The notes: generated by a model not told the origin, from the letters alone. A stretch of DNA of 64,000 nt from Arthrobacter bussei (GCF_009377195.2 NZ_VJXX01000006.1:124001-188000), one strand, 5' to 3'; numbered from the stretch's first letter, positions 43,008-53,643 are shown. A program made the numbers and translations.

Positions 43008-44309
43008 GTGAGGCACGAAGCGATGACGGGAGACCGCCGGCCAGGGCGGGTGCGCCGCACTGCCCAGGCCTCGGCGCTGCTGGTGGCGGCGCTGGTGCTC
43101 GCCGGCTGCTCCTCCTCGCCGGACGGCAGCGACGGACCGACGTCGGGTGCCGCGACCGCCACGGCATCGTCCACCGGGCCCGGCAGCGCGTCGGCCGGTC
43201 CGACGCCGAGCCCGTCGACAGCCTCGGCCGGATCAAGCGCTGGTGCGCTCCCCGGGACGACCCCCTGCGACGGCTGCCTCGACGTCGTCGTCAGCGGTGA
43301 TCTCCTGGTGCATCCGCAGCTCTGGGACCAGGCGGCCGTCGATGCGACCGTCACGGGCAAGGGCGCGCTGGACTTCGAGCCACTCCTCGCCGGACAGCGG
43401 CCCTACCTGGCGACGGCGGACCTCGCCATCTGCCATCTCGAGACGCCGGTCGCCGGTCCCGACGGCCCCTTCAGCGGGTACCCGCAGTTCAACGTCCCGC
43501 CCCAGATCCTGACGGCAGCGGCCGACGTCGGCTACGACGCCTGCACCTCCGCGAGCAACCACTCCATCGACGCGGGAACCGAGGGGCTGCTGCGGACCCT
43601 GGCGGCGCTCGACGCTGCCGGGCTCGAGCACACGGGCTCCTACGCCACGGAGGAGGAGGCCGCGCAGGTGCTCATCCTCGACCAGCCAGAAGCGCGCGTC
43701 GCCGTCATCGAGGCGACCTACGGCCTCAACGGGCTCGTGCCGGACCAGCCATGGCGCGTCGACCTGCTCGACGCCGACGTCATGATCGCCAAGGCCCGAG
43801 CAGCCCGAGCAGCCGGCGCGGACGTCGTGCTCGGCGCCGTCCACGCGGGCGACGAGTACGTGCCGACCCCGAACGCGCAGCAGGTGGAGATCGCCCATGC
43901 CCTGGCGGACAGTGGAGAGTTCGATCTCCTCTACGGACACCATGCACACACCGTCCAGCCGATCGAGAACTACAACGGCACGTGGATCGTGTACGGCCTG
44001 GGCAACGGCGTCACCGAGCTCTCACCCGTGTACGACGTCAACAACGAGGGGCTCACCGTCCGGGCGAGTTTCAGCAGGGACGACGCCGGCGCCTGGTCCG
44101 TCTCGGACCTCGTCTGGCTACCGTCACTGATCGAGCGGGACCCCTACCGGTGGTGTGCGCTGGCGCCGGGCCGTCCTCCGGGGGAGTGCTCGTCCCCCGA
44201 GCGGGAGGCTGCCTCACGGGAACGGACGCGATCGGTCGTCGAGTCGCTCGGCGCCCGGGAGGCGGGAGCGCGGCCATGGGACCTGTCGGAGGGAGCGGGC
44301 TCCCGGTAG
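43008..44309 (+). CDS. CapA-family metallophosphatase-like lipoprotein
   Basis: 433 residues. The lipobox is LVLAGC, followed by a 60-residue Ser/Thr/Pro/Gly linker, then the PGA_cap domain (DVVVSGDLLVHPQLWDQAAV, ADLAICHLETPVAGPDGPFS, ASNHSIDAGTEGLLRTLAAL, FDLLYGHHAHTVQPIE). The metal-binding His/Asp/Asn pattern is present. CapA proteins are linked to poly-gamma-glutamate or other surface polymers; no capBC genes lie here. GTG start with GGAAGG upstream; an ATG five codons later is an alternative. Confidence 0.9.
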   Translation: MRHEAMTGDRRPGRVRRTAQASALLVAALVLAGCSSSPDGSDGPTSGAATATASSTGPGSASAGPTPSPSTASAGSSAGALPGTTPCDGCLDVVVSGDLLVHPQLWDQAAVDATVTGKGALDFEPLLAGQRPYLATADLAICHLETPVAGPDGPFSGYPQFNVPPQILTAAADVGYDACTSASNHSIDAGTEGLLRTLAALDAAGLEHTGSYATEEEAAQVLILDQPEARVAVIEATYGLNGLVPDQPWRVDLLDADVMIAKARAARAAGADVVLGAVHAGDEYVPTPNAQQVEIAHALADSGEFDLLYGHHAHTVQPIENYNGTWIVYGLGNGVTELSPVYDVNNEGLTVRASFSRDDAGAWSVSDLVWLPSLIERDPYRWCALAPGRPPGECSSPEREAASRERTRSVVESLGAREAGARPWDLSEGAGSR

Positions 44310-44412
44310 GCGTCACCCATGGCTGCCCGGAGGCCGCTGCGGTGATCCTGAGCGAACACTGCGGGTCACGGGGGCTTGCCCCTTCCTAGACTGATGGCAT
44401 GGGGACAGGGAC

Positions 44413-44919
44413 ATGGTGACGCCGGGCAGAAGTGACCGGCATCGACGTGCCGTGGACGAGCCGAGCGCCCGGCGGGCAGCCGAGACCGCGGAGATCCTCC
44501 GCCGGGAACTGACCCACGCCCAGGTCGAACTTCATCGCTTCGAGCGGGCGCGGTTGCAGCCCGTCGGTGGAGATGACCAGGCCCGGCCAGGAGTGATCGG
44601 TCGCACCATGTCGTCCCACCGCGCCGGGTCGCCCCGTCGGACCACGTCGTCCGGTTCGCAAACCGACGGCACCGGCCCTTCCGTCGCGGCTGTGGCTTCC
44701 GTCCTCGTTCCCGCCGCCTCCCGACGCCGGAGGGTGCGCACCCTCCGCGCGGTCGGACGTCGGCGCGGAACCGGGCTCGCCGTATGGCTGATGATCCTCT
44801 ACCTCCTGCTGACCGTGCTGTCCCTGGCCCCGGCGCACGAGACCGGCGCCCGGCCCGCGAACGGGTCCGCCGTCGTCGGACATGCAGAAGGTCCGTCCGG
44901 GAACCCTCCTGCGCACTGA
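44413..44919 (+). CDS. Hypothetical protein with one membrane segment
   Basis: 168 residues. The N-terminal 110 residues are polar, Arg-rich and low in conserved pattern. One hydrophobic segment follows (GLAVWLMILYLLLTVLSLAP) and then a short polar tail. The ATG has GGGGACAGGG upstream. There are no recognisable domains, and codon composition alone supports it weakly, so it could be a spurious frame. Confidence 0.4.
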   Translation: MVTPGRSDRHRRAVDEPSARRAAETAEILRRELTHAQVELHRFERARLQPVGGDDQARPGVIGRTMSSHRAGSPRRTTSSGSQTDGTGPSVAAVASVLVPAASRRRRVRTLRAVGRRRGTGLAVWLMILYLLLTVLSLAPAHETGARPANGSAVVGHAEGPSGNPPAH

Positions 44920-45048
44920 CGGATCTTCCCTGCCCGGTGTCGGTGACGGGCGGTACTGTCGGGAGGACAGGCCGCGCAGGGTGAAACGGAAGAGGTAGCT
45001 GTCATCGGTTCCAGGACGAACGCCGCGCCCGCGGGCCGCACGGTCCCC

Positions 45049-46266
45049 GTGGTGCCCACCGCCGGGGAGAAGCGCCACCACCAGGTCCTCATCATCGGCG
45101 GCGGCAACGCGGGTGTGTCCCTCGCCGGGCGCCTCCTGCGGTACCACGTGAAGGACGTCGCCGTCGTCGAGCCGCGCAGCCGTCACCTCTACCAGCCACT
45201 GTTCTCCCACATAGCAGGCGGGACCGCGGATGCGTTCGAGGCCGTGCGGTTGCAGTCGGCGGTCATGCCCAAGGGCGTGGTCTGGATCCAGGACAAGGCA
45301 ACGGACGTCAGCACCGGGAGCAGCACGGTGCTGCTCGAGTCGGGTTCCGCCATCACCTACGACCACCTCGTCGTGTGTCCCGGCATCCAGAACGACTGGA
45401 CCTCCATCCCCGGACTCAAGGAGGCCATGGAGGGACCGTACGGCGGGTCGAACTACGAGTACGAGCTCGCCCCGAAGGCCTGGAAGCTGTTCAAGGACCT
45501 GAAGCGCGGAACCGTCGTGTTCACGCAGCCGCCGGGTCCGGCATCCTGCGACGGCGCCGCCCAGAAACCGATGTACCTCGCCTGTGATCACTGGCGCCGG
45601 CAGGGCGTTCTCGGGGACATCCGGGTGGTCCTCGCCGTGTCCACGCCCACGATCTTCGGCATGGACATCATCGACGAGGAGCTGAATCGCAAGATCGACG
45701 AATACGGCATCGAGGTCCGGTACAGCACCGAACTCGCGTCCGTCGACCCGTCGGGCCGCACCGTCGAGCTCACGGACACCGCGACCGGAGCATCCGAGAC
45801 CATCGCGTACGACGTACTGCACGCCGTCCCCCCGCAATCCGCTCCGGAATGGTTGAAGACCACCGACCTCCCGGCCCCCGGCAATCATGGCGGTTTCGTC
45901 GAGGTGGACCCCCTGATCCTCCGCCATCCCCGGTTCCCGGCCATCTGGTCCCTCGGCGATGCCGCGTGCACCCTGAACTCGAAGTCCGGGGCCGCCCTGC
46001 GCATGCAGACGAAGGTCCTCGCGAAGAACCTGAAGGCCGTCCTGAAGGGCAAGAAGCCCACCGCTCAGTACAACCAGTACTCGGCCTGCCCGTTCGTGGT
46101 CAGCAAGAACACCGTGGTGTTCTCCGAGTTCGACGACAAGTACGCGCCCATGCCGACCGTGCCGGGCTGGGACAACCTGGCGCGTGAGCGGCGCCTCACC
46201 TTCATCGCCGAGCGGGTCCTGCTGCCCAAGGTGTACTGGAACCTCATCCTGCGCGGACGCGCGTAG
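45049..46266 (+). CDS. Sulfide:quinone oxidoreductase family flavoprotein (SQRDL type)
   Basis: 405 residues from GTG 45049. The FAD motif is VLIIGGGNAGVSLAGRL. The redox Cys candidates are C110 in VVCPGIQND and C167 in PASCDGAAQKPMYL, the latter typical of type II (SQRDL-like) enzymes, with a further Cys in SACPFVVSKN. It should oxidise sulfide and pass electrons to membrane quinones. Start is uncertain: the good site AGAGG at 44991-44995 is followed by no ATG/GTG/TTG, but an in-frame ATC at 45004 sits 8 bases away and would add 15 residues. Confidence 0.88.
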   Translation: MVPTAGEKRHHQVLIIGGGNAGVSLAGRLLRYHVKDVAVVEPRSRHLYQPLFSHIAGGTADAFEAVRLQSAVMPKGVVWIQDKATDVSTGSSTVLLESGSAITYDHLVVCPGIQNDWTSIPGLKEAMEGPYGGSNYEYELAPKAWKLFKDLKRGTVVFTQPPGPASCDGAAQKPMYLACDHWRRQGVLGDIRVVLAVSTPTIFGMDIIDEELNRKIDEYGIEVRYSTELASVDPSGRTVELTDTATGASETIAYDVLHAVPPQSAPEWLKTTDLPAPGNHGGFVEVDPLILRHPRFPAIWSLGDAACTLNSKSGAALRMQTKVLAKNLKAVLKGKKPTAQYNQYSACPFVVSKNTVVFSEFDDKYAPMPTVPGWDNLARERRLTFIAERVLLPKVYWNLILRGRA

Positions 46267-46313
46267 GAGCCAGGACTCTCGGCCTTCCCCTGACACAGGG
46301 CCAGGGCGGCACC

Positions 46314-46604
46314 ATGGCCGTAGGATTCAGCCATGACCAGGGGGAAGCAGTCAGGCAGGGCCGCGCGGTGATCGAGGTGATCGGACTCGTCGCCAGGATC
46401 GTGTTCGAGCTGGTGATCGAATCCTTCCCGTATTGGGGATCCTCCGACCGCAGGACCTACCGGAGGTACCGGCGCGAGCTGCCGGCGGGGGAGAAGCTCC
46501 TCACCCGGAGGGAATGGCGTGCCGCCCAGCGTTCGGCGGGACCACCCGGGCGGGCGACGGCCCCCGGTGGCCGGATCCATGACCGGGAGCACGGGCAGGA
46601 GTAG
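46314..46604 (+). CDS. Small hypothetical protein
   Basis: 96 residues. A hydrophobic stretch (VIEVIGLVARIVFELVIESF) is followed by a basic tail with TYRRYRRELPAGEKLLTRREW. No known domain. The start is uncertain: the ATG at 46314 has only a weak ribosome-binding site, and a GTG at 46368 would still keep the hydrophobic segment. It lies between the SQR gene and a convergent beta-lactamase-fold gene. Confidence 0.55.
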   Translation: MAVGFSHDQGEAVRQGRAVIEVIGLVARIVFELVIESFPYWGSSDRRTYRRYRRELPAGEKLLTRREWRAAQRSAGPPGRATAPGGRIHDREHGQE

Positions 46605-46671
46605 CGCACCGGCCGCCGGCCAGGACTGCCGCCCGGCCGGGCGAGAGTCAGGAGTCGTGCCTCGCCGATCC

Positions 46672-47571
46672 TCAGCCGCCCGTCGGGAACAGGGCGGCCT
46701 CGGCTGCCCTGGTCACCTCACGGATGAGCTCGGTCTGCTCGGTCGTGCCGCCATCCTCCGGTGCCTCCGTGTAGACCACGAGGGCGATGGTGGATCCCCG
46801 GTAGGTGAGGAGTGCCGCGTCGTGGAGCTCGCCGGCGACCTGCCCGTACTTGTGCTGCACCAGGACGTCGGCGCGGGACCCGGCCGGGATGAGATCCTCC
46901 TCGTTCGTGTCCTGCATGTACCCGAGCAGCTCCGTGGTGTGTTCCTCGTCGAGGAGTTCACCCGCGGAAAGTCGACGCAGCACGAGGGCCATGTCCTCGG
47001 CGGTCAGCAGATTCTCCTCCGGGTCGTACTCGACACCGAGCGACGAGGCATACGCCGTGAGCTCGGAGTGACCGACGGCGTCCATGAGCAGGAGCCACGC
47101 GTCATTGCTGCTGGTGTTGACCATGGCCTGGAGCTGGAAGGCGGCATCGTAGTCGCCGAGTGGTTCGTCCAGGCGGGCTTCGCCTGTCTCCACCCGGTGG
47201 TAATAGGCGGCCGCGGTGATGATCTTCGCCGTACTGGCGGCGAAGAACGGATCGCGGTCCCCGAACGTCCGCGTGGTCCCACCCGAGACATCGGCAAGGG
47301 CTACTCCGACGCGGTACCCGCCCGCTTCGTCGAGGATCGCTGCCATGTCCCGGTCCAGTGACGGTGGCGCGGCAGCCACCGGTGCGGTGGGGACGGCGAT
47401 CGGCTCCGGCACGCCCGGTCCGTCGTCGCCCGACGACCGCACGAGGGGCACGAGGATCACCGCGGTGGCAAGCATGAGGGCGGTGGCTCCCCAGAGGGTG
47501 CGTCTCCGCCGGACCCGGGTCGAGGGTCCCCGGCGTGCGATGGCATGACCTCCAGGACGGTCCTGCATCAT
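46672..47571 (-). CDS. Membrane-anchored beta-lactamase-fold serine hydrolase (class A-like)
   Basis: 299 residues. A basic N-terminus and one hydrophobic segment (GATALMLATAVILVPLV) form a signal anchor. The extracytoplasmic domain has SxxK as S113-T-A-K116, SxN as SSNDAW, and KxG as HKYGQV. The Glu of the class A omega loop is not clearly present, so penicillin hydrolysis is doubtful; peptidoglycan-linked or other amide/ester hydrolysis is possible. GGAGGG before the ATG at 47571 decides the start. It diverges from the phosphodiesterase gene. Confidence 0.87.
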   Translation of the reverse strand: MMQDRPGGHAIARRGPSTRVRRRRTLWGATALMLATAVILVPLVRSSGDDGPGVPEPIAVPTAPVAAAPPSLDRDMAAILDEAGGYRVGVALADVSGGTTRTFGDRDPFFAASTAKIITAAAYYHRVETGEARLDEPLGDYDAAFQLQAMVNTSSNDAWLLLMDAVGHSELTAYASSLGVEYDPEENLLTAEDMALVLRRLSAGELLDEEHTTELLGYMQDTNEEDLIPAGSRADVLVQHKYGQVAGELHDAALLTYRGSTIALVVYTEAPEDGGTTEQTELIREVTRAAEAALFPTGG

Positions 47572-47825
47572 CCTGTCCCTCCTTCCAGCGGCGCTGGGTC
47601 CTGTGACCATGGGCTGCCCGCACCTCGATCACTCCCGGCCGATCGTCTCCGCCAGCTGCAAGCCTACTGACCGGTACGGCCTGCGCCGGGTACATCGGGG
47701 CGCGTCCCCGTCAGGGCTTCATCGCCCGTTCATCCTGCGTTGCGGGCCATGTCCGACGGGAGCGATTGGATCGGACCGGGGCGCTGACCGCTCCCGTGCT
47801 TGTTCCCGATCGAAGGACGTCCTCC

Positions 47826-49178
47826 ATGTCTTCCCGTTCCACCCGTGCCACCCGTGCCACCCGTGCCACCCGTGCCACCCGTGGCACCCGTGCCACCCGT
47901 GCCACCCGTGGCACCCGTGCCACCCGTGCCACCCGTGCCACCCGTGCCACCCCCGCAGTCGTCACCGCCGCCGTCGTCGGCCTCTCGCTCCTCGCCCTGC
48001 CCGCCCCCGGCGCGCAGGCAGCACCCAGCGCGCATCAGCGGGAAGAGCGGGTCGCGCCCGGACATCAGCCGGCGGGCCCCATCCTCGTCGGCCACCGCGG
48101 CGCCGGCGGCACGGCTCCCGAGAACACCGTCGCCGCCTTCAAGGAGGGACGGTCCTCGAAGGCGGACTTCATCGAGATCGACGTCCAACTCAGCGCCGAC
48201 GGCGTGCCCTTCCTCTTCCACGATGACACCCCCGCCCGCACCACGGACGTGGAGGACGTGTTCCCCGGCCGTGCTTCGGACCCCATCACCTCGTTCACCT
48301 GGGCCGAACTCCAGCAGCTCGATGCCGGCTCCTTCTTCGACGAGCGCTTCGTCGGCGAGCGCATCCCGCACCTCGACGATGCCGTCGATGTCGCCACCCG
48401 CACCACGGGCGTCTACATCGAGATCAAGAGCCCCTCGAAGTCCCCGGGCATCGAGCAGCTGGTTGCTGACCAGCTGCTGACCGATCCTTCGTGGCGGAAG
48501 CTCGTCGCCGCGGACAAGGTGCAGGTGATCGGCTTCGACGTCGCCTCCAACCGCCGGTTCGCGGAGCTCGCCCCGCAGATCCCGCTGCAGCAGCTCACCG
48601 GAGCGGTGCCCGGCGACGCGGAGCTCGCTGCTCTGGCGGGCTTCGCAGATTCGGTCGGCGCCAACTACCGGACGCTCACCGGCGCCGACGTCGATCGTGT
48701 GCATGCGGCCGGCCTCGCCATGAGCGCCTACACCGTCAATTCGCCGGAGGCCGTCCAGGCCGTGGTCGATCTCGGTGTGGACGCGGTCACCACGGACTTC
48801 CCCGTCCAGAACGGCCGTTACCTGCGCGGGCTCCCGGTCTTCCCGGGTGCGGGCCTGGAGATCAGCGGCGCCGTGAACAACCCGCCGGGAGACGACGTCC
48901 AGCCGGAGAACGGTGAGTACGTGTCGCTGCGGAACGTTTCCGGAACAACCGTCGATGTCAGCGGATACTTCCTCCGGGACGCGGCCAACACCATTCTCCG
49001 CGTGGGCGAGAGGTACGTGCTGCAGCCTGGCGCGGAACTCCGCGTGTACACCGGGCCGGGGACGGACACGGCTGCCGCCTACTACAACGGACTGCCCGCC
49101 TCGGTGCTCAACAACACCGGGGACTCGCTCGGACTCTGGAGCGCGGACCTGCGCCTGCTGGACGTCTTCGCCAACTGA
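47826..49178 (+). CDS. Secreted glycerophosphodiester phosphodiesterase with lamin-tail domain
   Basis: 450 residues. Residues 6-41 are twelve Thr-Arg-Ala/Gly triplets, then a signal-peptide core (VVTAAVVGLSLLALPAPGAQ). The GDPD domain has GHRGAGGTAPENTVAAF, FIEIDVQLSADGVPFLFHDD and YIEIKSP with the catalytic His and metal-binding Glu/Asp. The last 105 residues are a lamin-tail (LTD) domain (EYVSLRNVSGTTVDVSGY). It should hydrolyse glycerophosphodiesters, perhaps from teichoic acid or lipids, outside the cell. GAAGGA precedes ATG 47826. The repeat makes an unusually long, highly basic n-region. Confidence 0.9.
   Translation: MSSRSTRATRATRATRATRGTRATRATRGTRATRATRATRATPAVVTAAVVGLSLLALPAPGAQAAPSAHQREERVAPGHQPAGPILVGHRGAGGTAPENTVAAFKEGRSSKADFIEIDVQLSADGVPFLFHDDTPARTTDVEDVFPGRASDPITSFTWAELQQLDAGSFFDERFVGERIPHLDDAVDVATRTTGVYIEIKSPSKSPGIEQLVADQLLTDPSWRKLVAADKVQVIGFDVASNRRFAELAPQIPLQQLTGAVPGDAELAALAGFADSVGANYRTLTGADVDRVHAAGLAMSAYTVNSPEAVQAVVDLGVDAVTTDFPVQNGRYLRGLPVFPGAGLEISGAVNNPPGDDVQPENGEYVSLRNVSGTTVDVSGYFLRDAANTILRVGERYVLQPGAELRVYTGPGTDTAAAYYNGLPASVLNNTGDSLGLWSADLRLLDVFAN
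47841..47948. repeat. 12-copy 9-bp tandem repeat in the signal peptide n-region
   Basis: Ten copies of ACCCGTGCC and two of ACCCGTGGC run in phase with the reading frame, each encoding Thr-Arg-Ala or Thr-Arg-Gly; a degenerate unit follows. Copy changes would keep the frame and alter the length of the basic region. Confidence 0.95.
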
Positions 49179-49200
49179 CCCGGCCACCACCGCCGGTCAT

Positions 49201-49230
49201 TCGACGGCTGTGCACCCGCAGCGCCGTCGA
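49201..49230. terminator. Weak hairpin after the phosphodiesterase gene
   Basis: TCGACGGC pairs with GCCGTCGA across a 14-base loop, 23 bases past the stop. No T-run follows. It is only a candidate. Confidence 0.4.
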
Positions 49231-49316
49231 GTGTCCCGGCCCGGGGCGCCGGATGCAGGGATCGATACCCGCACCGGACCCTTGTCGGGGTCGGGGCCGC
49301 CCCGTAGCATCCGGTC

Positions 49317-50318
49317 ATGGAGATCATCGAGTACCACCCGCGGCGGGACCAGCTCGTCTACACCTTCGGCGGCAGCGCCCCCGTGCTGAGGGTGCAGCCG
49401 GGTACCGCCCTCCGGCTCTGGTCCGAGGACGCCTTCAACAACGCCCTCACCTCGATCGACGACGTCAGCGGGGAGAAGGTGGACCTCGACTTCGTCAACC
49501 CGCAGACGGGGCCGTTCTACGTGGAGGGCGCGGAACCGGGGGACACCCTGGCCCTCCACATCGCCGATCTGACGCCGGCCCGGTCCTACGGCGCCTCGGC
49601 CACCATCCCGTTCTTCGGCGGCCTGACCAGCACGGACCGCACCGCCACGCTCCAGGACCCGCTGCCGGACATCACGTGGATCTACCACGTGGACACCGAG
49701 CGGCGGACGGTGGGCTTCCAGTCGCGACGCGGGGATTTCGAGGTCGCACTCCCGCTCGAGCCGATGCTCGGGACGGTCGGGGTGGCACCTCCCGGAGGCG
49801 AGGTGCGGTCCAGCCTGGTGCCGGAACGGTTCGGCGGGAACATGGACGCACCGGACGTGAAGGCGGGCACCACGGTGTACCTCGGCGTGAACGTCGAGGG
49901 TGCCCTGTTCTCGATCGGCGACGGCCACTACCGGCAGGGCGAGGGCGAGGCGTGCGGCACGGCCGTCGAGGGGGCCATGCACTCGACCATCATCGTGGAA
50001 CTCGTCAAGGGCGGTGCGCCGGCGTGGCCCCGCATCGAGACCGACTACCACTGGGGCGCCGTCGGTTCCTCGCGGCCCATGGAGGACGCATGGCGGATCG
50101 GGCAGGTGGAGATGGTGCGCTGGTTCGGCGATCTCTTCGGCCTGCACCAGCTCGATGCCTACCAGCTGCTGACGCAGACGGCCCTCGCGCCGATCGCCAA
50201 TGCCGTCGACGCGAACTACAGCGTGGTGGTCAAGGCGCCCAAGGCACTCTTCCCGTCCGCCGACGCCTACGGGGGCCTGCACGCGCACCTCAGGCGCCAG
50301 GCCGCAGACCTGCGCTGA
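49317..50318 (+). CDS. Acetamidase/formamidase family protein
   Basis: 333 residues. It has the FmdA_AmdA pattern: FNNALTSIDD near residue 40, NPQTGPFYVEGAEPGDTLAL, then GVNVEGALFSIGDGHYRQGE with the conserved Gly-Asp-x-His, and a C-terminal AYQLLTQTALAPIANAVD. It should hydrolyse short amides to carboxylate and ammonia. It is cytoplasmic. The SDR gene follows 50 bases downstream in the same direction. Confidence 0.92.
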   Translation: MEIIEYHPRRDQLVYTFGGSAPVLRVQPGTALRLWSEDAFNNALTSIDDVSGEKVDLDFVNPQTGPFYVEGAEPGDTLALHIADLTPARSYGASATIPFFGGLTSTDRTATLQDPLPDITWIYHVDTERRTVGFQSRRGDFEVALPLEPMLGTVGVAPPGGEVRSSLVPERFGGNMDAPDVKAGTTVYLGVNVEGALFSIGDGHYRQGEGEACGTAVEGAMHSTIIVELVKGGAPAWPRIETDYHWGAVGSSRPMEDAWRIGQVEMVRWFGDLFGLHQLDAYQLLTQTALAPIANAVDANYSVVVKAPKALFPSADAYGGLHAHLRRQAADLR

Positions 50319-50368
50319 CGTCCCGCGCCCGGACACCAGTCCGGCGCCAGTCCTACCGAAGGAGCACC

Positions 50369-51130
50369 ATGGACCTGCAGCTGACCGGCGTCACCGCCCT
50401 CGTGACCGGAGGCACCAAAGGCATCGGCAGGGCCATCGTCCGGTCCTTCGCCGAGGAGGGGGCGAATGTCGCGTTCTGCGCACGGGACGCCGGGGAGGTC
50501 GCGGCGACCGAGCAGGCGTTCGCGTCGTCGTCGGGCCGCGTCGGCGGCTCCGTGCTCGACGTCGGCGACGGGGTGGCGGTTGCCGCCTGGGTGGACGCCG
50601 TGGCGGGTGACTTCGGGGGGATCGACGCGGTGGTCAGCAACGTCAGCGCGCTCGCGATCGAGGACACGGAGGAGAACTGGGAGGCGAGCCTCCGGGTCGA
50701 TCTGCTCGGGACGGTGCGCCTGGTCAAGGCGGCCCTCCCGCACCTGGCGAGGAGTTCGACGCCGTCGATCACGGCGATCTCGAGTGTCTCCGGCCGCGAG
50801 GTGGACTTCGCCTCGGGGCCGTACGGCACCGTGAAGTCGGCGCTGATCGCCTACGTGGCGGGCCTCGCCTTCCAGCTCGCCGGGCAGGGCATCCGGGCGA
50901 ACACCGTCTCTCCCGGCAACACCTACCACGAGGGCGGTGTGTGGGAGAGCATCGAGGGCGGTAACCCCGAACTCTTCGCCACCGCGATGGGCCTCAATCC
51001 CACGGGCCGGATGGGCACGCCGGAGGAGGTGGCGGACGCCGTCGTCTTCCTCGCCAGTCCCCGGTCCAGCCGTACCACGGGCGCCAATCTCCTGATCGAC
51101 GGCGGCCTCACCCGCGGCATCCAGTTCTGA
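50369..51130 (+). CDS. Short-chain dehydrogenase/reductase
   Basis: 253 residues. The nucleotide motif is LVTGGTKGIGRAIV. The N-N-A-G motif is replaced by VSNVSALA. The Ser is in ISSVSGRE and the Tyr/Lys in GPYGTVKSALIAY. A GRMGTPEEVADAVVFLASP segment near the end is typical of the classical FabG-like group. GAAGGAG precedes the ATG. It is probably in a transcript with the acetamidase gene. Substrate unknown. Confidence 0.9.
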   Translation: MDLQLTGVTALVTGGTKGIGRAIVRSFAEEGANVAFCARDAGEVAATEQAFASSSGRVGGSVLDVGDGVAVAAWVDAVAGDFGGIDAVVSNVSALAIEDTEENWEASLRVDLLGTVRLVKAALPHLARSSTPSITAISSVSGREVDFASGPYGTVKSALIAYVAGLAFQLAGQGIRANTVSPGNTYHEGGVWESIEGGNPELFATAMGLNPTGRMGTPEEVADAVVFLASPRSSRTTGANLLIDGGLTRGIQF

Positions 51131-51213
51131 CGAAGCACGACGGGCAGACCGGAACGGATGCAGGGCGGGGTACTCCGGTGGCCCGGACCGGAATCAGCAG
51201 GCCTGGCCGTGGC

Positions 51214-51263
51214 ACCGAGGGGGACGTGCGCCGGTCACGGGACCGGCGCACGTCCCCCTCGGT
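51214..51263. terminator. Very long bidirectional terminator
   Basis: A perfect 23-bp inverted repeat with an ACGG loop separates the convergent SDR and hydrolase genes. It is the longest hairpin I found in the window. Confidence 0.88.
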
Positions 51264-51269
51264 CAGGGC

Positions 51270-52778
<1,509 letters not shown>

Positions 52779-53072
52779 TCAGCCGACCAGGTCGCGGTAC
52801 TCGGGGTGGTCGTCGATGAACGCCGCGACGAACTCGCACTCGGGCACCACCGTCAGGCGCCGGTCCCGTGCGTCGTCGAGCGCGTGGCGGATCAGGGTGC
52901 TGCCGACGCCACGGCCCTCCAGGTCCTCGTCGACCACGGTGTGCGTGAAGACGATGGTGTCATCGGAGAGCTCGTAGGCGGCGATGCCCGCCGGATCGCC
53001 GTCGAGTGCTGCCTCGTAACGGCTCTTCGCCTTGTTGTCGGTGACGGCCACGTCTGGATGCTCGCTGCTCAT
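52779..53072 (-). CDS. GNAT-type N-acetyltransferase (YjdJ-like small family)
   Basis: 97 residues, the small acetyltransferase domain with FTHTVVDEDLEGRGVGSTLI and RRLTVVPECEFVAAFIDDHP as acetyl-CoA and conserved Cys/Tyr segments. I chose ATG 53072 (SSEHPDVAV) over one 14 codons upstream as the usual family length. It converges on tetR with the stops adjoining. Substrate unknown. Confidence 0.85.
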   Translation of the reverse strand: MSSEHPDVAVTDNKAKSRYEAALDGDPAGIAAYELSDDTIVFTHTVVDEDLEGRGVGSTLIRHALDDARDRRLTVVPECEFVAAFIDDHPEYRDLVG

Positions 53073-53153
53073 GGAGTCACTCTGGCACCCGCGCCGACAG
53101 GCGGTCAACGACACGACGCTGGGCGTGCGCGGCTCCTCCCCTGGCTCCGGGAG

Positions 53154-53513
53154 CTAGGCCGGAGCGTGCGACGAGCTCGATTCGAGGAGCCAGGCGACGG
53201 CGTCGGTCTCCGAGGTGAAGTACCGGGTCGCGGTGGGGGAGCGGTGGGAGAAGCCCGACATCACTTCGTCCACGACGTCCTGGCCGACCAGCGCCACCCT
53301 GGAGAATCCGCGGTAGCTGCTCATCCCGATCCGGGCCTCGGGCGTGATGCCCGTGATGCCGTGCATGTGGACGAGGAGCGGCAGGGCCGTCGGTCCGTGG
53401 AACTCGGCGAGGGCCGCGGCCGCGGCGACGGCGTACGGGTGGGTGATCTCGACACCTCGTCGCCAGCGCAGTCTCAGGATCCCGCGGTCGAAGTTCGCGG
53501 TGAACGGGTCCAT
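53154..53513 (-). CDS. Hypothetical protein, STAS/SpoIIAA-like size
   Basis: 119 residues, alternating helix and strand (GILRLRWRRGVEITHPYAVA, LPLLVHMHGITGIT, VALVGQDVVDEVMSGFSHRS, SETDAVAWLLES). The pattern resembles small STAS/SEC14-like proteins common in Arthrobacter, but I cannot assign it firmly. GAAGGA before ATG 53513 decides the start. Confidence 0.75.
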   Translation of the reverse strand: MDPFTANFDRGILRLRWRRGVEITHPYAVAAAAALAEFHGPTALPLLVHMHGITGITPEARIGMSSYRGFSRVALVGQDVVDEVMSGFSHRSPTATRYFTSETDAVAWLLESSSSHAPA

Positions 53514-53643
53514 CGAAGTCCTTCGATCGGCGGCTGGGGGCATTGATCAGCCAGCGTAGCAAGACGCACCCCCGGATCGCTTCGACCGTCCACAGGTGCC
53601 CATTCCGCCGTACGGGCGCCGTGCAGGTTGTAGCCTCCTGTCC

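Noticed and set aside
44386-46296. Long minus-strand frame opposite the SQR gene
   Set aside because: The plus-strand frame has FAD and redox motifs; the minus frame has none and looks like a codon shadow.
47841-47948. CRISPR array
   Set aside because: Units are 9 bp, contiguous, without spacers, and lie in frame within a coding sequence.
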